Assembly (NCBI GenBank): GCA_035627375.1
Contig: DASPLX010000022.1
Coordinates: forward strand, 1 to 28,681
Length of the DNA stretch: 28,681 nt
From: DASPLX01 sp035627375
GTDB lineage: Bacteria; Pseudomonadota; Gammaproteobacteria; Burkholderiales; Burkholderiaceae_D
Direction of reading: 5' to 3'
Shown here: one piece after another, positions 1-7,447 of the stretch
How the letters are laid out: each line of letters starts with the position of its first letter
Numbering within the stretch: position 1 is the first letter of the stretch
Translations under genes and position numbers: made by a program
The notes under the pieces: generated by a model
The model's database searches: none
What the model saw: only the letters and a program-made list of their open reading frames with translations
What the model was told of the DNA's origin: nothing

Positions 1-611
1 GGAACGTCGCCAGTCAGCTCTCCACCATCGCGCCGACCGCATAAACGGCCTGATGCGTCAACCACGGCCGTCAGGCGACGCTTACCGAGAAACCGTAAAG
101 CGTGATGTGGTTCCGCCCCTAGCTGATGTGCGCCCGGCAAAGTGGCCGGGAGAAGAGACTTGAGGTATTTACCCGGCTCAGGTATTACACCAAGCAACTC
201 GCGCAGCCTGGCATAGAGTTCGTCGCGTCGCGAATTTTGCTTAGGTAAGCGTCGATTGCGCCATGCATCACAAATAGACGTGGGCACATGGATCGGAGAG
301 TCGCGCCGAGCGAATTGCACAGTCGACAGTGCGGAAGCGAGTTGCCGCAGACTATCTCCAGCTTCAAGTTCCGGCTGCGGCACATCCATATAGATCGCGG
401 CGCCACTATCCAAGCGAGAAGCGAATCTGCAAATCAATTCACGAACAAAAAAGGACTTACCGACGCCGGAGTCACCCGTTAATTGCAAATGACGGCAATT
501 GCCAACGTCGTCATCCTCGAGGAAATTCAGTGCGTCTCGAAGCAAATCTCCACGCAACAGAAATGGCCAATCGGCTTCTGACGGGAATTCAATTGTGATC
601 GGAGAGCTCAC
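1..611 (-). CDS. P-loop NTPase, partial (continues beyond the left edge)
   Basis: A reading frame stays open for 203 codons from a GTG at 609-611 to the first base of the window, so the C-terminal part lies outside. An in-frame TGA two codons upstream limits the start to this GTG or a later codon; no convincing Shine-Dalgarno precedes it. A clear Walker A motif, GDSGVGKS, lies at about residues 46-53. It is followed by an amphipathic helix and a beta-strand-like AAIYMDV, the order seen in AAA/STAND-type ATPases. No Walker B can be assigned in the visible part. Base composition is clearly lower in GC than the housekeeping genes to the right, and the gene sits in the putative island next to tRNA-Val. 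The function is unknown; a regulatory or defence ATPase is possible, but nothing visible decides it. Confidence 0.6.
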   Translation of the reverse strand, partial: MSSPITIEFPSEADWPFLLRGDLLRDALNFLEDDDVGNCRHLQLTGDSGVGKSFFVRELICRFASRLDSGAAIYMDVPQPELEAGDSLRQLASALSTVQFARRDSPIHVPTSICDAWRNRRLPKQNSRRDELYARLRELLGVIPEPGKYLKSLLPATLPGAHQLGAEPHHALRFLGKRRLTAVVDASGRLCGRRDGGELTGDV

Positions 612-680
612 TTCTCAGTACGTCCAAAATTGAATAGATAATTATTAGTTATCAGTTAAATTACAATTTTCTGCATTTTC
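612..680 (-). promoter_or_regulatory. AT-rich putative promoter of the P-loop NTPase gene
   Basis: The bases before the GTG at 611 are strongly AT-rich (about 630-675), in contrast with everything around them. Read on the minus strand they contain a TTGTAA-like -35 and AATTAT/CTATTCAAT-like -10 candidates. None is a good consensus, so this is a composition-based call for where transcription of the gene to the left could start. The rest of the gap to 832 shows no gene. Confidence 0.25.
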
Positions 681-832
681 GCCAATCACCGAATCGACCC
701 GGGGCGAAAGAGTTATGAGTGCTTTCCGATGGAAAGCAGGGTGATTGCTCACGCGCAGTCGCTCTTCCCCGCCATGACAATGCGGCCATGTTCATGTGAT
801 CTGTGCGCCCCCTCGCTGCCGGCCATTTGAGG

Positions 833-1579
833 TCAGCCCTCGAATGGCTTCCCATTCCGAGCCGTCAACCTGTCCAGGTGGTGTGCATCGAGGTTGAATC
901 GAATCTTAAGTGGACGATCCTTCCACAGCCTTTTGATCTCGCCGGTGACCACGGCGCTGGCACGGTTTGCAAGCTGATTTCGTGTCTCGTGATCGTTCTG
1001 CGTATGCAGTCGCTGGAGCTCTTCGGGGTCGAGCCCCGCGACCTTGCACAGCTTCTGAAAATTCCTGTCGGAGTCAGCCAGCTGGTTGTGAGATTTTCTG
1101 TCGAGATACGCGGCGATGTCCTGGTGGCCATCGAGTTCCGGATATTCATCGATATAGATAAATTTTGGAATCGCGCCAACAGCCCTTATGTCGGCTTCGT
1201 CGAAAGGAATTGCCTTGAGCTCCGGGAAATGCACCGTCCTTGACTTGCCGTACTTCCGCCCAATGACAACTGTGGAGACGTCGGTAGCTCGCGGAATTAT
1301 CTCAAGAAGAGCCTCCTTGTCGTCCTCATCGAGAATCCACGTCGTGGACAACACGGGCGTATCGTCCGTGCATTCCTCGAGGCGCCTGTGGCGGGGAAAG
1401 TCCTTGATGGGCTTCAAAGCCTCGAACCCTGCAATCGGATTTAGGCTTTCCAATGCACGTAGGAGGTTCGACTTGCCGCTCTCGTTCCTTCCTAGTAGAG
1501 CGGTGATCTGCGAAACCGCGATTTCTCCGCTATCGTTGATGGATCGGTAATTACGAACCCGGAATGACTCAAGTCTCAT
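833..1579 (-). CDS. OLD-like AAA ATPase, N-terminal part only (probably truncated)
   Basis: The protein has 248 residues. It opens with the RxRNYRSI strand and a Walker A motif GRNESGKS at residues 30-37, typical of the SMC-like/OLD-family ATP-dependent nucleases (AAA_15/AAA_21). These proteins are usually 500-700 residues, with the Walker B, signature and often a TOPRIM nuclease domain in the second half. Here the frame stops after about 248 residues, before any Walker B or signature motif. No continuation in another frame is recognisable in the 200 bases downstream. A GGGAG Shine-Dalgarno lies about 8 bases before the ATG. I infer a gene remnant cut off by deletion or recombination within the island. 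A complete short protein is the alternative, but without Walker B it could not work as a normal ATPase. Confidence 0.6.
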   Translation of the reverse strand: MRLESFRVRNYRSINDSGEIAVSQITALLGRNESGKSNLLRALESLNPIAGFEALKPIKDFPRHRRLEECTDDTPVLSTTWILDEDDKEALLEIIPRATDVSTVVIGRKYGKSRTVHFPELKAIPFDEADIRAVGAIPKFIYIDEYPELDGHQDIAAYLDRKSHNQLADSDRNFQKLCKVAGLDPEELQRLHTQNDHETRNQLANRASAVVTGEIKRLWKDRPLKIRFNLDAHHLDRLTARNGKPFEG

Positions 1580-1708
1580 GCAGGGCGCTCCCTATTTAGC
1601 GATCTTTTGGCAATGATAAATGGCTATCCGTATTCCGTGGTCGATACCTACCGCAAAATCCGCATAAATCCCTTGAGTTGTTCAAATTACTGTGGATAAC
1701 TCCAGATT

Positions 1709-1997
1709 TCAAACCGCCAATTCTCCGCCCAGCACCGCGCCAATCGGCGCGCTGGAATTTTCAGCAATTCTGACCCAACCAGTGTCATGCGCGGGAATCT
1801 GGCATCCAGACTGCTCGCGCAATTGATCCGCCCAGCGAAACAGATCGGACTCCGAGGCCGGAAGCGGAGCTCGAGCGGCCTTTTCGATCGAGCACATCGT
1901 CGCGTGACCAGGATCCAGACTTACATGGCGCTGCCGAAGATCTCGAAGGGAGGCGAAAGAGTGCGGCGACTCGTTCTTCGTTGAGTGGCATTTTCAT
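1709..1997 (-). pseudogene. Small gene with probable frameshift
   Basis: An ATG at 1995-1997 has a very good ribosome binding site (AGGAG, 5-base spacing) and begins MKMPLNEERVAALF. In that frame the protein then turns low-quality (serine/arginine-rich). The neighbouring frame, open from 1996 down to the stop at 1709, reads like a real protein: SLRDLRQRHVSLDPGHATMC, then an SDLFRWADQLREQ-type helix and a C-terminal IGAVLGGELAV. The good start and the good body fit together if one base was lost around 1955 in the CTCTTTCGCC stretch. I do not recognise the family. Alternatives are a 62-residue protein starting at 1897 or a 70-residue protein in the first frame. Confidence 0.35.
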
Positions 1998-2146
1998 GCA
2001 AACTCCTGTGACGGAGGATGTGGTGTCCTCATATGACCAACGACGGTACAGCGATATTGGCCATTCGTCGAAAAATTAAACAATGTCCACGTTCAAACTA
2101 CGCGACCGGCCTACGCAATAGGTTCTATCGTATCCGCCGCAAAACT

Positions 2147-2581
2147 TCAAATGACTACCCTCAATACAGTTTTGGGACACACTTTCCTCATCGTGGCATT
2201 TTCCTCGGAAAAGTCTGTAGCCATCGAAATTTCGTCACGGCGGCCACCGATGAATGACCTGAGATCCAATAATGCCCCCAATGTCCATCCGCATGGCTCT
2301 AATTGATCTTTGCGCAGCCACTGCATTGAATCGATGCACATCAGAAGCGACAAGCCAGACGTGGTGATTAAGGCTATCAAGTCGCGCGTGGTAACAATAC
2401 GATTTGCTGAGTACTGGTCGTAGGCGGCAACAATGCCGTGCCGGTCTTGATTAAGGGCTTCAATCAATGCGCACGGAACAGTCCACATTTGTTCAGCGAA
2501 ATCCAAGGAATAATTTCCGTACAAATTCCGTACGCAACAAAAAAGGACTTGGGCGATTGCGCGCAAGTCCTTGATTTTCAT
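2147..2581 (-). CDS. Hypothetical protein
   Basis: This is an open frame of 144 codons with a mildly hydrophobic middle (LIALITTSGLSLLM) and no motif that I recognise. It starts only 10 bases from the CCA end of the tRNA-Val gene, where an integrated island often carries its integrase. This protein has none of the tyrosine-recombinase catalytic residues in a recognisable arrangement. There is no good Shine-Dalgarno at the first ATG. It could be an island gene, a remnant, or a chance frame. Confidence 0.35.
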   Translation of the reverse strand: MKIKDLRAIAQVLFCCVRNLYGNYSLDFAEQMWTVPCALIEALNQDRHGIVAAYDQYSANRIVTTRDLIALITTSGLSLLMCIDSMQWLRKDQLEPCGWTLGALLDLRSFIGGRRDEISMATDFSEENATMRKVCPKTVLRVVI

Positions 2582-2590
2582 GAATATTTC

Positions 2591-2665
2591 TGGTGGACGG
2601 TACTGGGATCGAACCAGTGACCCCTGCCGTGTGAAGGCAGTGCTCTACCGCTGAGCTAACCGTCC
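2591..2665 (-). tRNA. tRNA-Val (anticodon CAC)
   Basis: On the minus strand the 75 bases fold as a full cloverleaf. The 7-bp acceptor stem is GGACGGT/ACCGTCC, with discriminator A and an encoded CCA end. The D arm contains AGCTCAGCGGTAGAGC, the anticodon stem is CTGCC/GGCAG and the T arm contains GGTTCGATCCC. The 7-base loop TTCACAC puts CAC at positions 34-36, so the tRNA reads GTG (valine). The 3' end faces the island-like region at 1-2590 and is a plausible integration target. Confidence 0.95.
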
Positions 2666-2675
2666 AAAGACGCGC

Positions 2676-2704
2676 ATTATGGCACAAATGCCGCGACGAA
2701 TCAA
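2676..2704 (-). promoter_or_regulatory. Promoter of tRNA-Val
   Basis: On the minus strand TTGATT (-35, 2699-2704) and CATAAT (-10, 2676-2681) are separated by exactly 17 bases and lie 10 bases before the mature tRNA 5' end. The bases after the -10 are GC-rich (GCGCGTC), the discriminator type common in stable-RNA promoters under stringent control. It lies in the short gap between the dnaQ stop and the tRNA. Confidence 0.65.
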
Positions 2705-2708
2705 TTCG

Positions 2709-3428
2709 TCATTGCGCTGGGATAGCCGAAACGGTGCGCCAGACGCAAGTCCCCTTCGCTTCCTTGTCCAGCTTGTCGAGCAACGCTTCATGCTCCGCCA
2801 ATTCTTCCGCGGTTGCCGGCAGCACGAGAATCTCGGCCAGCGGCAATGCGGTGCCGGCCGCGCTGCCGGCATTCTGGATCACGGGCTCCGACAAATCGAT
2901 GGTCAGGCTTTCCTGGCCGCGCGTCATGGCGAGATAGACTTCGGCCAGCAGTTCGGAGTCCAGCAGCGCGCCGTGCAAGGTCCGGTGCGCGTTCGAAATG
3001 CCGTAGCGGTCGCACAAGGCATCGAGCGAATTGCGCTTGCCGGGGTACATGCTCTTGGCCATCACGAGCGTATCGATGATGCCGGCGATCTGCTCCTCGA
3101 AGCGCGGCGCGCCGAGGCGTTCGAATTCGGCATTCAGGAAGCCGACGTCGAAGGGGGCGTTATGGATGATGATTTCGGCGCCGGCGATGTAGTCGCGGAA
3201 TTCGTTCGCGATCTCGGCGAACTTCGGCTTGTCGCTCAGGAATTCCGTCGTCAATCCGTGCACCGCGAGCGCGCCCTCTTCCGAATCGCGCTCCGGGTTG
3301 ATGTAGTAATGGAAGTTATTGCCGGTCAGCTGGCGGTTGAGCATTTCCACGCAGCCGATTTCGATGATGCGGTTGCCGGCGCGCGGATCGATGCCCGTGG
3401 TTTCGGTGTCGAGAATGATTTGTCGCAT
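2709..3428 (-). CDS. dnaQ: DNA polymerase III epsilon subunit (3'-5' proofreading exonuclease)
   Basis: The 239-residue protein shows all DEDDh exonuclease motifs. ExoI is DTETTG with D7 and E9, ExoII is HNAPFDVGF with D94, and ExoIII-epsilon is HRTLHGALLDSE with H152 and D157. These bind the two metal ions that remove misincorporated nucleotides in the replicative core polymerase. GQESLTIDL (about residues 181-190) sits where epsilon carries its sliding-clamp binding motif. The C-terminal tail, which binds the alpha subunit, is present, and the length fits the family. It is the last gene of a minus-strand set (methyltransferase, rnhA, dnaQ) and starts 20 bases after rnhA ends. This order matches the yafS-rnhA-dnaQ region of E. 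coli. Confidence 0.96.
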   Translation of the reverse strand: MRQIILDTETTGIDPRAGNRIIEIGCVEMLNRQLTGNNFHYYINPERDSEEGALAVHGLTTEFLSDKPKFAEIANEFRDYIAGAEIIIHNAPFDVGFLNAEFERLGAPRFEEQIAGIIDTLVMAKSMYPGKRNSLDALCDRYGISNAHRTLHGALLDSELLAEVYLAMTRGQESLTIDLSEPVIQNAGSAAGTALPLAEILVLPATAEELAEHEALLDKLDKEAKGTCVWRTVSAIPAQ

Positions 3429-3448
3429 GTTCGCTCAAGATAGATGAA

Positions 3449-3889
3449 TTAGTTCCGCCCAGCCGTTTCGACGCCGCGATTGGCCAAGGCGTCGGCGCGC
3501 TCGTTGCCGGCATGGCCGTTGTGGCCGCGCACCCAGCGCCATTCCACACTGTGCTTGGCCTGCGCCTCGTCGAGGGCCTTCCAGAGATCGGCATTCTTGA
3601 CCGGCTCCTTCGCCGCCGTTTTCCAGCCGCGCGCCTTCCAGCCGTGTATCCATTCGCTGATGCCCTTTTGCACGTACTGGCTATCGGTATGCACGATCAC
3701 GTCGCAGGGCCGCGTCAACGCGCCCAAGGCCTCGATGACTGCCTTGAGCTCCATGCGATTGTTGGTCGTATTGCTTTCGCCGCCGAACATTTCCTTTTCA
3801 TGCCCGCCCGAGACCAGCAACGCTCCCCAACCGCCGGGACCGGGATTCCCCTTGCAGGCGCCGTCGGTGAAAATTTCAACTTTATCCAT
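3449..3889 (-). CDS. rnhA: Ribonuclease HI
   Basis: The enzyme degrades the RNA strand of RNA-DNA hybrids (R-loops, primers). The 146-residue protein has the complete catalytic set: D9 in FTDGACKGNPGPGG, E47 in NRMELKA, D69 in HTDSQYV, and H123/D133 in RGHNGHAGNERAD. The basic, tryptophan-rich handle region (ISEWIHGWKARGWKT) is also present, so this is type HI. The start codon overlaps the last bases of the methyltransferase gene upstream (3882-3889), which suggests translational coupling, and dnaQ follows 20 bases later. Confidence 0.96.
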   Translation of the reverse strand: MDKVEIFTDGACKGNPGPGGWGALLVSGGHEKEMFGGESNTTNNRMELKAVIEALGALTRPCDVIVHTDSQYVQKGISEWIHGWKARGWKTAAKEPVKNADLWKALDEAQAKHSVEWRWVRGHNGHAGNERADALANRGVETAGRN

Positions 3890-4682
3890 CGATCAGAATC
3901 TTTTGCTTCGAATGTTTGTGTATTTTATTGGCGGCCGGCACGCCGTTCACCACCTTGGCCGGCGACTTGCTGAATGCCGGGCCGATCAGGCGCATGCCTT
4001 TCACGCGCTTGATCGCTTGCACCATGTAGACCGCGCCCAGGTACGGCCACCAACGGCCGCCGGCCTTTTCCATGAATGAAAACCGGTTCAGCCAGCGCTC
4101 CGTGCGGCAGGGTGGCGCATAGCAGCCGAAATGGCCGGGGCTGACTTCCATGTTCAACAATTTCAGCCAATCCTTGAGCCGCGGCAGGCTGATGAATTCG
4201 CCGTGGCGCGGCAGGAAATGGCCGCCGGTCATGCGCCCCACGACTTGCCGCATGCCCCATAGGCTGGCGGGATTGAAGCCGCAGACGATCAGTTGGCCCT
4301 CCGGGATCAGCACCCGCTCGACCTCGCGCAAGACCTGGTGCGGTTCGGCCGCGAATTCGAGCACATGCGGCAGCACCACCAGGTCCAGGCTCTGCGAGGC
4401 GAACGGCAGGTCGGCGAAATCATGCACCACCACCACCGGCATCTTCCCGCCCTCGGCGCCCGCCTGCGGCATGTAGGTATCGGAACGCCATTGGTGCGGC
4501 ATCCGGTTCGCCCGCAGCGCTTCGATCTGCGGCAAGCCGATCTGCATGGCGTTGAAACCGAAGATATCGGAGGTCAACTCGTCGAACCGCGCCTGCTCCC
4601 AGGTCCGGACATAGTTCCCGGGCGGCGTCTCGAGCCAGGAGCCGAGCGCTATAATGTCCTTCTCAGATGTCGACTGTGCCAT
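3882..4682 (-). CDS. Class I SAM-dependent methyltransferase (YafS-like)
   Basis: The 266-residue protein has a Methyltransf_11-like core. VVVVHDFADLPFASQSLDLVVLPH holds the central strand after the SAM-binding loop, followed by LREVERVLIPEGQLIVCGFNP, the helix-strand typical of small-molecule methyltransferases. The first glycine motif is poorly conserved. Neighbours (rnhA and dnaQ downstream, gloB diverging upstream) match yafS in E. coli, so it is probably the orthologue; its substrate is not known to me. The ATG at 4680-4682 lies only 4 bases from the proposed gloB start, so its promoter must lie inside gloB. Confidence 0.85.
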   Translation of the reverse strand: MAQSTSEKDIIALGSWLETPPGNYVRTWEQARFDELTSDIFGFNAMQIGLPQIEALRANRMPHQWRSDTYMPQAGAEGGKMPVVVVHDFADLPFASQSLDLVVLPHVLEFAAEPHQVLREVERVLIPEGQLIVCGFNPASLWGMRQVVGRMTGGHFLPRHGEFISLPRLKDWLKLLNMEVSPGHFGCYAPPCRTERWLNRFSFMEKAGGRWWPYLGAVYMVQAIKRVKGMRLIGPAFSKSPAKVVNGVPAANKIHKHSKQKILIDG

Positions 4683-4686
4683 GCGT

Positions 4687-5484
4687 ATGTTGAGTGTACT
4701 GACCGTTCCGGCGTTCGAAGATAATTACTTATGGCTGGTTCACGATGGCAAGCATGCCGCCGCGGTCGACCCTGGCGATGCGACGCCGATCATCGCCGCG
4801 CTGGAGGCGCATCGGCTGACGCTGGCCGCTATTTTACTGACACATCACCATGCTGACCATGTCGGCGGCGTGCCCGCGCTATTACGCCATGCCAAGGACT
4901 CAGCGAATTCGCCGGCGCCTTTGCCGGTCTTTGGCCCCCATCATGAGACGATCGCGGCGGTGACCCATCCTCTTTCCGAGGGCGATTCGATCACCGTTCC
5001 GCAGCTGCAACTGGGTTTGCGGATCCTCGATGTCCCGGGCCACACGCGCGGCCATATCGCCTACTATAGCGCGCCGCACGGCTGGCTGTTTTGCGGCGAT
5101 ACGCTGTTCGCCGGCGGCTGCGGCCGCTTGTTCGAAGGCACACCGGAACAAATGTCCGCCTCGCTCGGCAAGCTGGCCGCGCTTCCTGACGAAACGCAAG
5201 TCTTCTGCGCGCATGAATACACGCTGGCGAACCTGCGCTTCGCGCGCGAAGTCGAACCGCACAACGCAGCGCTCCTGCTGCGCATCGACCGGGAAACCGA
5301 AAAGCGCGATCACGACCAGCCGACCGTACCCTCGACCATCGGCCTGGAGAAGTCCACCAATCCTTTTCTGCGCTGCCGGGAGCCGGCCGTGATCGAACGC
5401 GTTTTGTCGACGGGACGCGCTTCGCATAGCGATCCGATCAGCGTTTTTGCTGCGCTGCGGGAGTGGAAAAACACTTTCCGCTAG
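4687..5484 (+). CDS. gloB: Hydroxyacylglutathione hydrolase (glyoxalase II)
   Basis: The enzyme hydrolyses S-D-lactoylglutathione to D-lactate and glutathione, the second step of methylglyoxal detoxification. It is a metallo-beta-lactamase fold protein. The metal motif THHHADHVGG is near residues 47-56, the later ligands are in VPGHTRGH and FCGDTLF, and the C-terminal substrate-binding domain includes FCAHEYTLANLRFA. I chose the ATG at 4687 because the family begins directly with a short strand ending in PAFxDNYLW; this gives 265 residues, the usual size. An ATG two codons earlier (4681) is possible, and longer upstream starts would overlap the divergent methyltransferase. Confidence 0.94.
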   Translation: MLSVLTVPAFEDNYLWLVHDGKHAAAVDPGDATPIIAALEAHRLTLAAILLTHHHADHVGGVPALLRHAKDSANSPAPLPVFGPHHETIAAVTHPLSEGDSITVPQLQLGLRILDVPGHTRGHIAYYSAPHGWLFCGDTLFAGGCGRLFEGTPEQMSASLGKLAALPDETQVFCAHEYTLANLRFAREVEPHNAALLLRIDRETEKRDHDQPTVPSTIGLEKSTNPFLRCREPAVIERVLSTGRASHSDPISVFAALREWKNTFR

Positions 5485-5594
5485 GCATCAACAGTGCCGC
5501 GACGATGAGCCAACTCAAGGAAAAACCCGGCGCCATTTAGTAAAAGACGCTCGGAGGTTCCAAAAAAACAAGGAGTTACCGCGCGTAATATAAC

Positions 5595-5624
5595 TTGACT
5601 GCTGAAAAGTGCATTACGTACACT
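5595..5624 (+). promoter_or_regulatory. Putative promoter of mltD
   Basis: TTGACT (5595-5600) and TACACT (5619-5624) are separated by 18 bases. Transcription would start near 5631, leaving a leader of about 60 bases before the ATG at 5691. It argues against any translation start earlier than 5631. Confidence 0.5.
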
Positions 5625-5690
5625 GCACGACTAATCTTGGCTGGCAGGCCGGCGATATATCGCGGCCGCTACTACAGCAAGCGAGAACCC

Positions 5691-7193
5691 ATGCATCCAA
5701 CCATCAAGAAGATTCTCCCTGCCGCGCTGCTTCTCGGCGCCGCCTCGGTCCAAGCCAACGACATCGCTCTTCCCGTCTATACGCCTTCCCAGCGCTCGAT
5801 ACTCGATTCCGCCTTCGATGCGAACGATGCAGCGGTGCAAGTGCTCGGCATGGAAGAAATCGATGTCTGGGCTCGCATTCGCAAGGGTTTCGCGATCCCG
5901 GATCTCGACAATCCGCTGGTGGGCAACCAGATGGCTTGGTATGCGGCCCGCCCCGACTATATCCATCGCACCACCACGCGCGCCTCGCGCTACCTGTTCC
6001 ACGTTGTCACGGAACTGGAAAAGCGGAACATGCCGACCGAACTGGCGCTGCTGCCGTTCATCGAATCGGCCTTCAATCCGCAGGCGCTGTCGAGCGCGAA
6101 GGCGGCCGGCATGTGGCAATTCATCCCGTCCACCGGGCAGGACTACAACCTGAAACAAAGCGTATTCAAGGACGAGCGGCGCGACGTGCTCGCCTCCACC
6201 GATGCGGCCCTCACCTACCTGCAACGGCTGTACGGCATGTTCGGCGACTGGCAGCTGGCACTGGCTGCCTACAACTGGGGCGAGGGTTCGGTTCAGCGCG
6301 CGATCAACAAGCAGAAGGCGGCCGGCCAGCCGATCGACTTCAACAGCCTGTCGGTCCATATGCCGGCGGAAACCCGCAACTACGTGCCGAAGCTCCAGGC
6401 CGTCAAGAACATCATCGCGACGCCCGATCAATACGGGATCGCCCTGCCGAAGGTGGATAACCAGCCCTACTTCGTCACGATCGGCAAGACGCGCGACATC
6501 GACATCAAGGTTGCCGCGCAGCTGGCCGAGCTGTCGATCGATGAATTCAAGGCCCTGAATCCGCAGTTCAATCGCCCCGTCATCATGGGCAGCAGCGACA
6601 CCCAGATCCTGCTTCCGCAAAGCAATGCTGAGAAATTCAAGGCCAACCTGGCGAAATGGGGCAAGGCCCTATCCTCCTGGACGGCGCACAAGGTGACGGC
6701 GACGCGCGAGAAGATCGAAACGATCGCCGCCAAGTTCGGCACCACGCCGCAGGTGATCCGGGAAGTCAACAATATCCCGCCGCGCATGCATCTGAAGGCC
6801 GGCTCGACCATCCTGGTGCCGAGGACCGAGGCGCACGCGGAAAAGGATATCGCTCCGGAACTTGTCGATAATGCAAAGATGCTGGTGGCGCCCGATGTGC
6901 CGCCGACGCGCCGCATTTCAGTCAAGGTCGGCAAGCGCGATACGCTGGCCTCGATCGCCAAGCGCCACAAGGTCAGCGTCGCCCAGATCAAGGATTGGAA
7001 CCGCCTGCGCAAGGACAAGCTGGCGGCCGGCCAAGTGCTGCAATTGGAAGTGGCGAACAAGGTCGCATCCGTCAAGGGTGCCAAGCGCGTTGCCCGAGTC
7101 ACTCCGGCCAACCATCGCGCCAAGCCGGCAGCGGCACGCAAGCATGCGAGCAAGACGGCCGTGGCCGACATCAAGAACAAGAAACGCAGCTGA
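5691..7193 (+). CDS. mltD: Membrane-bound lytic murein transglycosylase D, two LysM domains
   Basis: The enzyme cleaves the MurNAc-GlcNAc bond of peptidoglycan to 1,6-anhydro products in the periplasm. The ATG at 5691 gives 500 residues with a signal peptide (MHPTIKK, hydrophobic core, cleavage near VQA-ND). The SLT domain carries the catalytic glutamate at about E125 in LLPFIESAFNPQALSS, then AAGMWQFIPSTG and LAAYNWGEG. LysM domains lie near residues 331-378 and 410-454. The tail is rich in lysine, alanine and arginine. Unlike E. coli MltD there is no lipobox cysteine, so it is probably soluble periplasmic or held by its LysM domains. The gloB-mltD neighbourhood is the same as in enterobacteria. 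Confidence 0.93.
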   Translation: MHPTIKKILPAALLLGAASVQANDIALPVYTPSQRSILDSAFDANDAAVQVLGMEEIDVWARIRKGFAIPDLDNPLVGNQMAWYAARPDYIHRTTTRASRYLFHVVTELEKRNMPTELALLPFIESAFNPQALSSAKAAGMWQFIPSTGQDYNLKQSVFKDERRDVLASTDAALTYLQRLYGMFGDWQLALAAYNWGEGSVQRAINKQKAAGQPIDFNSLSVHMPAETRNYVPKLQAVKNIIATPDQYGIALPKVDNQPYFVTIGKTRDIDIKVAAQLAELSIDEFKALNPQFNRPVIMGSSDTQILLPQSNAEKFKANLAKWGKALSSWTAHKVTATREKIETIAAKFGTTPQVIREVNNIPPRMHLKAGSTILVPRTEAHAEKDIAPELVDNAKMLVAPDVPPTRRISVKVGKRDTLASIAKRHKVSVAQIKDWNRLRKDKLAAGQVLQLEVANKVASVKGAKRVARVTPANHRAKPAAARKHASKTAVADIKNKKRS

Positions 7194-7274
7194 ATAGTCT
7201 TCCATAGCCGGATGCAGGGCCGGGAAACATCCCCAGTCCTTCGTATTGCGCGTAAATGACGACACTTAGCCTAT

Positions 7275-7317
7275 GATCGTGGAAAGAAGCGGCGTAATGA
7301 CCGTTCTCTCCACGATC
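7275..7317 (+). terminator. Inverted repeat after mltD, possible terminator
   Basis: GATCGTGGAAAGAA (from 7275) pairs with TTCTCTCCACGATC (ending 7317) with one mismatch around a 15-base loop. A pyrimidine stretch, CTTCTTTTCCTG, follows. The stem is only moderately GC-rich and the loop is large, so this may be a weak terminator of mltD or a protein-binding palindrome. Confidence 0.4.
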
Positions 7318-7343
7318 GACTTCTTTTCCTGTCGCGGCGAAAG

Positions 7344-7372
7344 TTGCCCTTGCCGCCGCGACCCCCTACAAT
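7344..7372 (+). promoter_or_regulatory. Putative promoter of fabI
   Basis: TTGCCC (7344-7349) and TACAAT (7367-7372) are separated by 17 bases. The leader to the fabI ATG would be about 70 bases. Confidence 0.55.
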
Positions 7373-7447
7373 CCTGCAAAGTTTGAAAAGCGGCTCACGT
7401 CCGTTCAACCTGGCCCGCCGAGCGCGGCAGCCCATTCGGAGTCATTC

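Noticed and set aside
803..1243. A 146-codon plus-strand frame in the island
   Set aside because: It is antisense to the OLD-like ATPase fragment, which has a recognisable Walker A and start signal on the minus strand.
2591..2665. tRNA read as tRNA-Glu because of the TTC in the anticodon loop
   Set aside because: With a 5-bp stem and 7-base loop TTCACAC, positions 34-36 are CAC; TTC would require a shifted stem.
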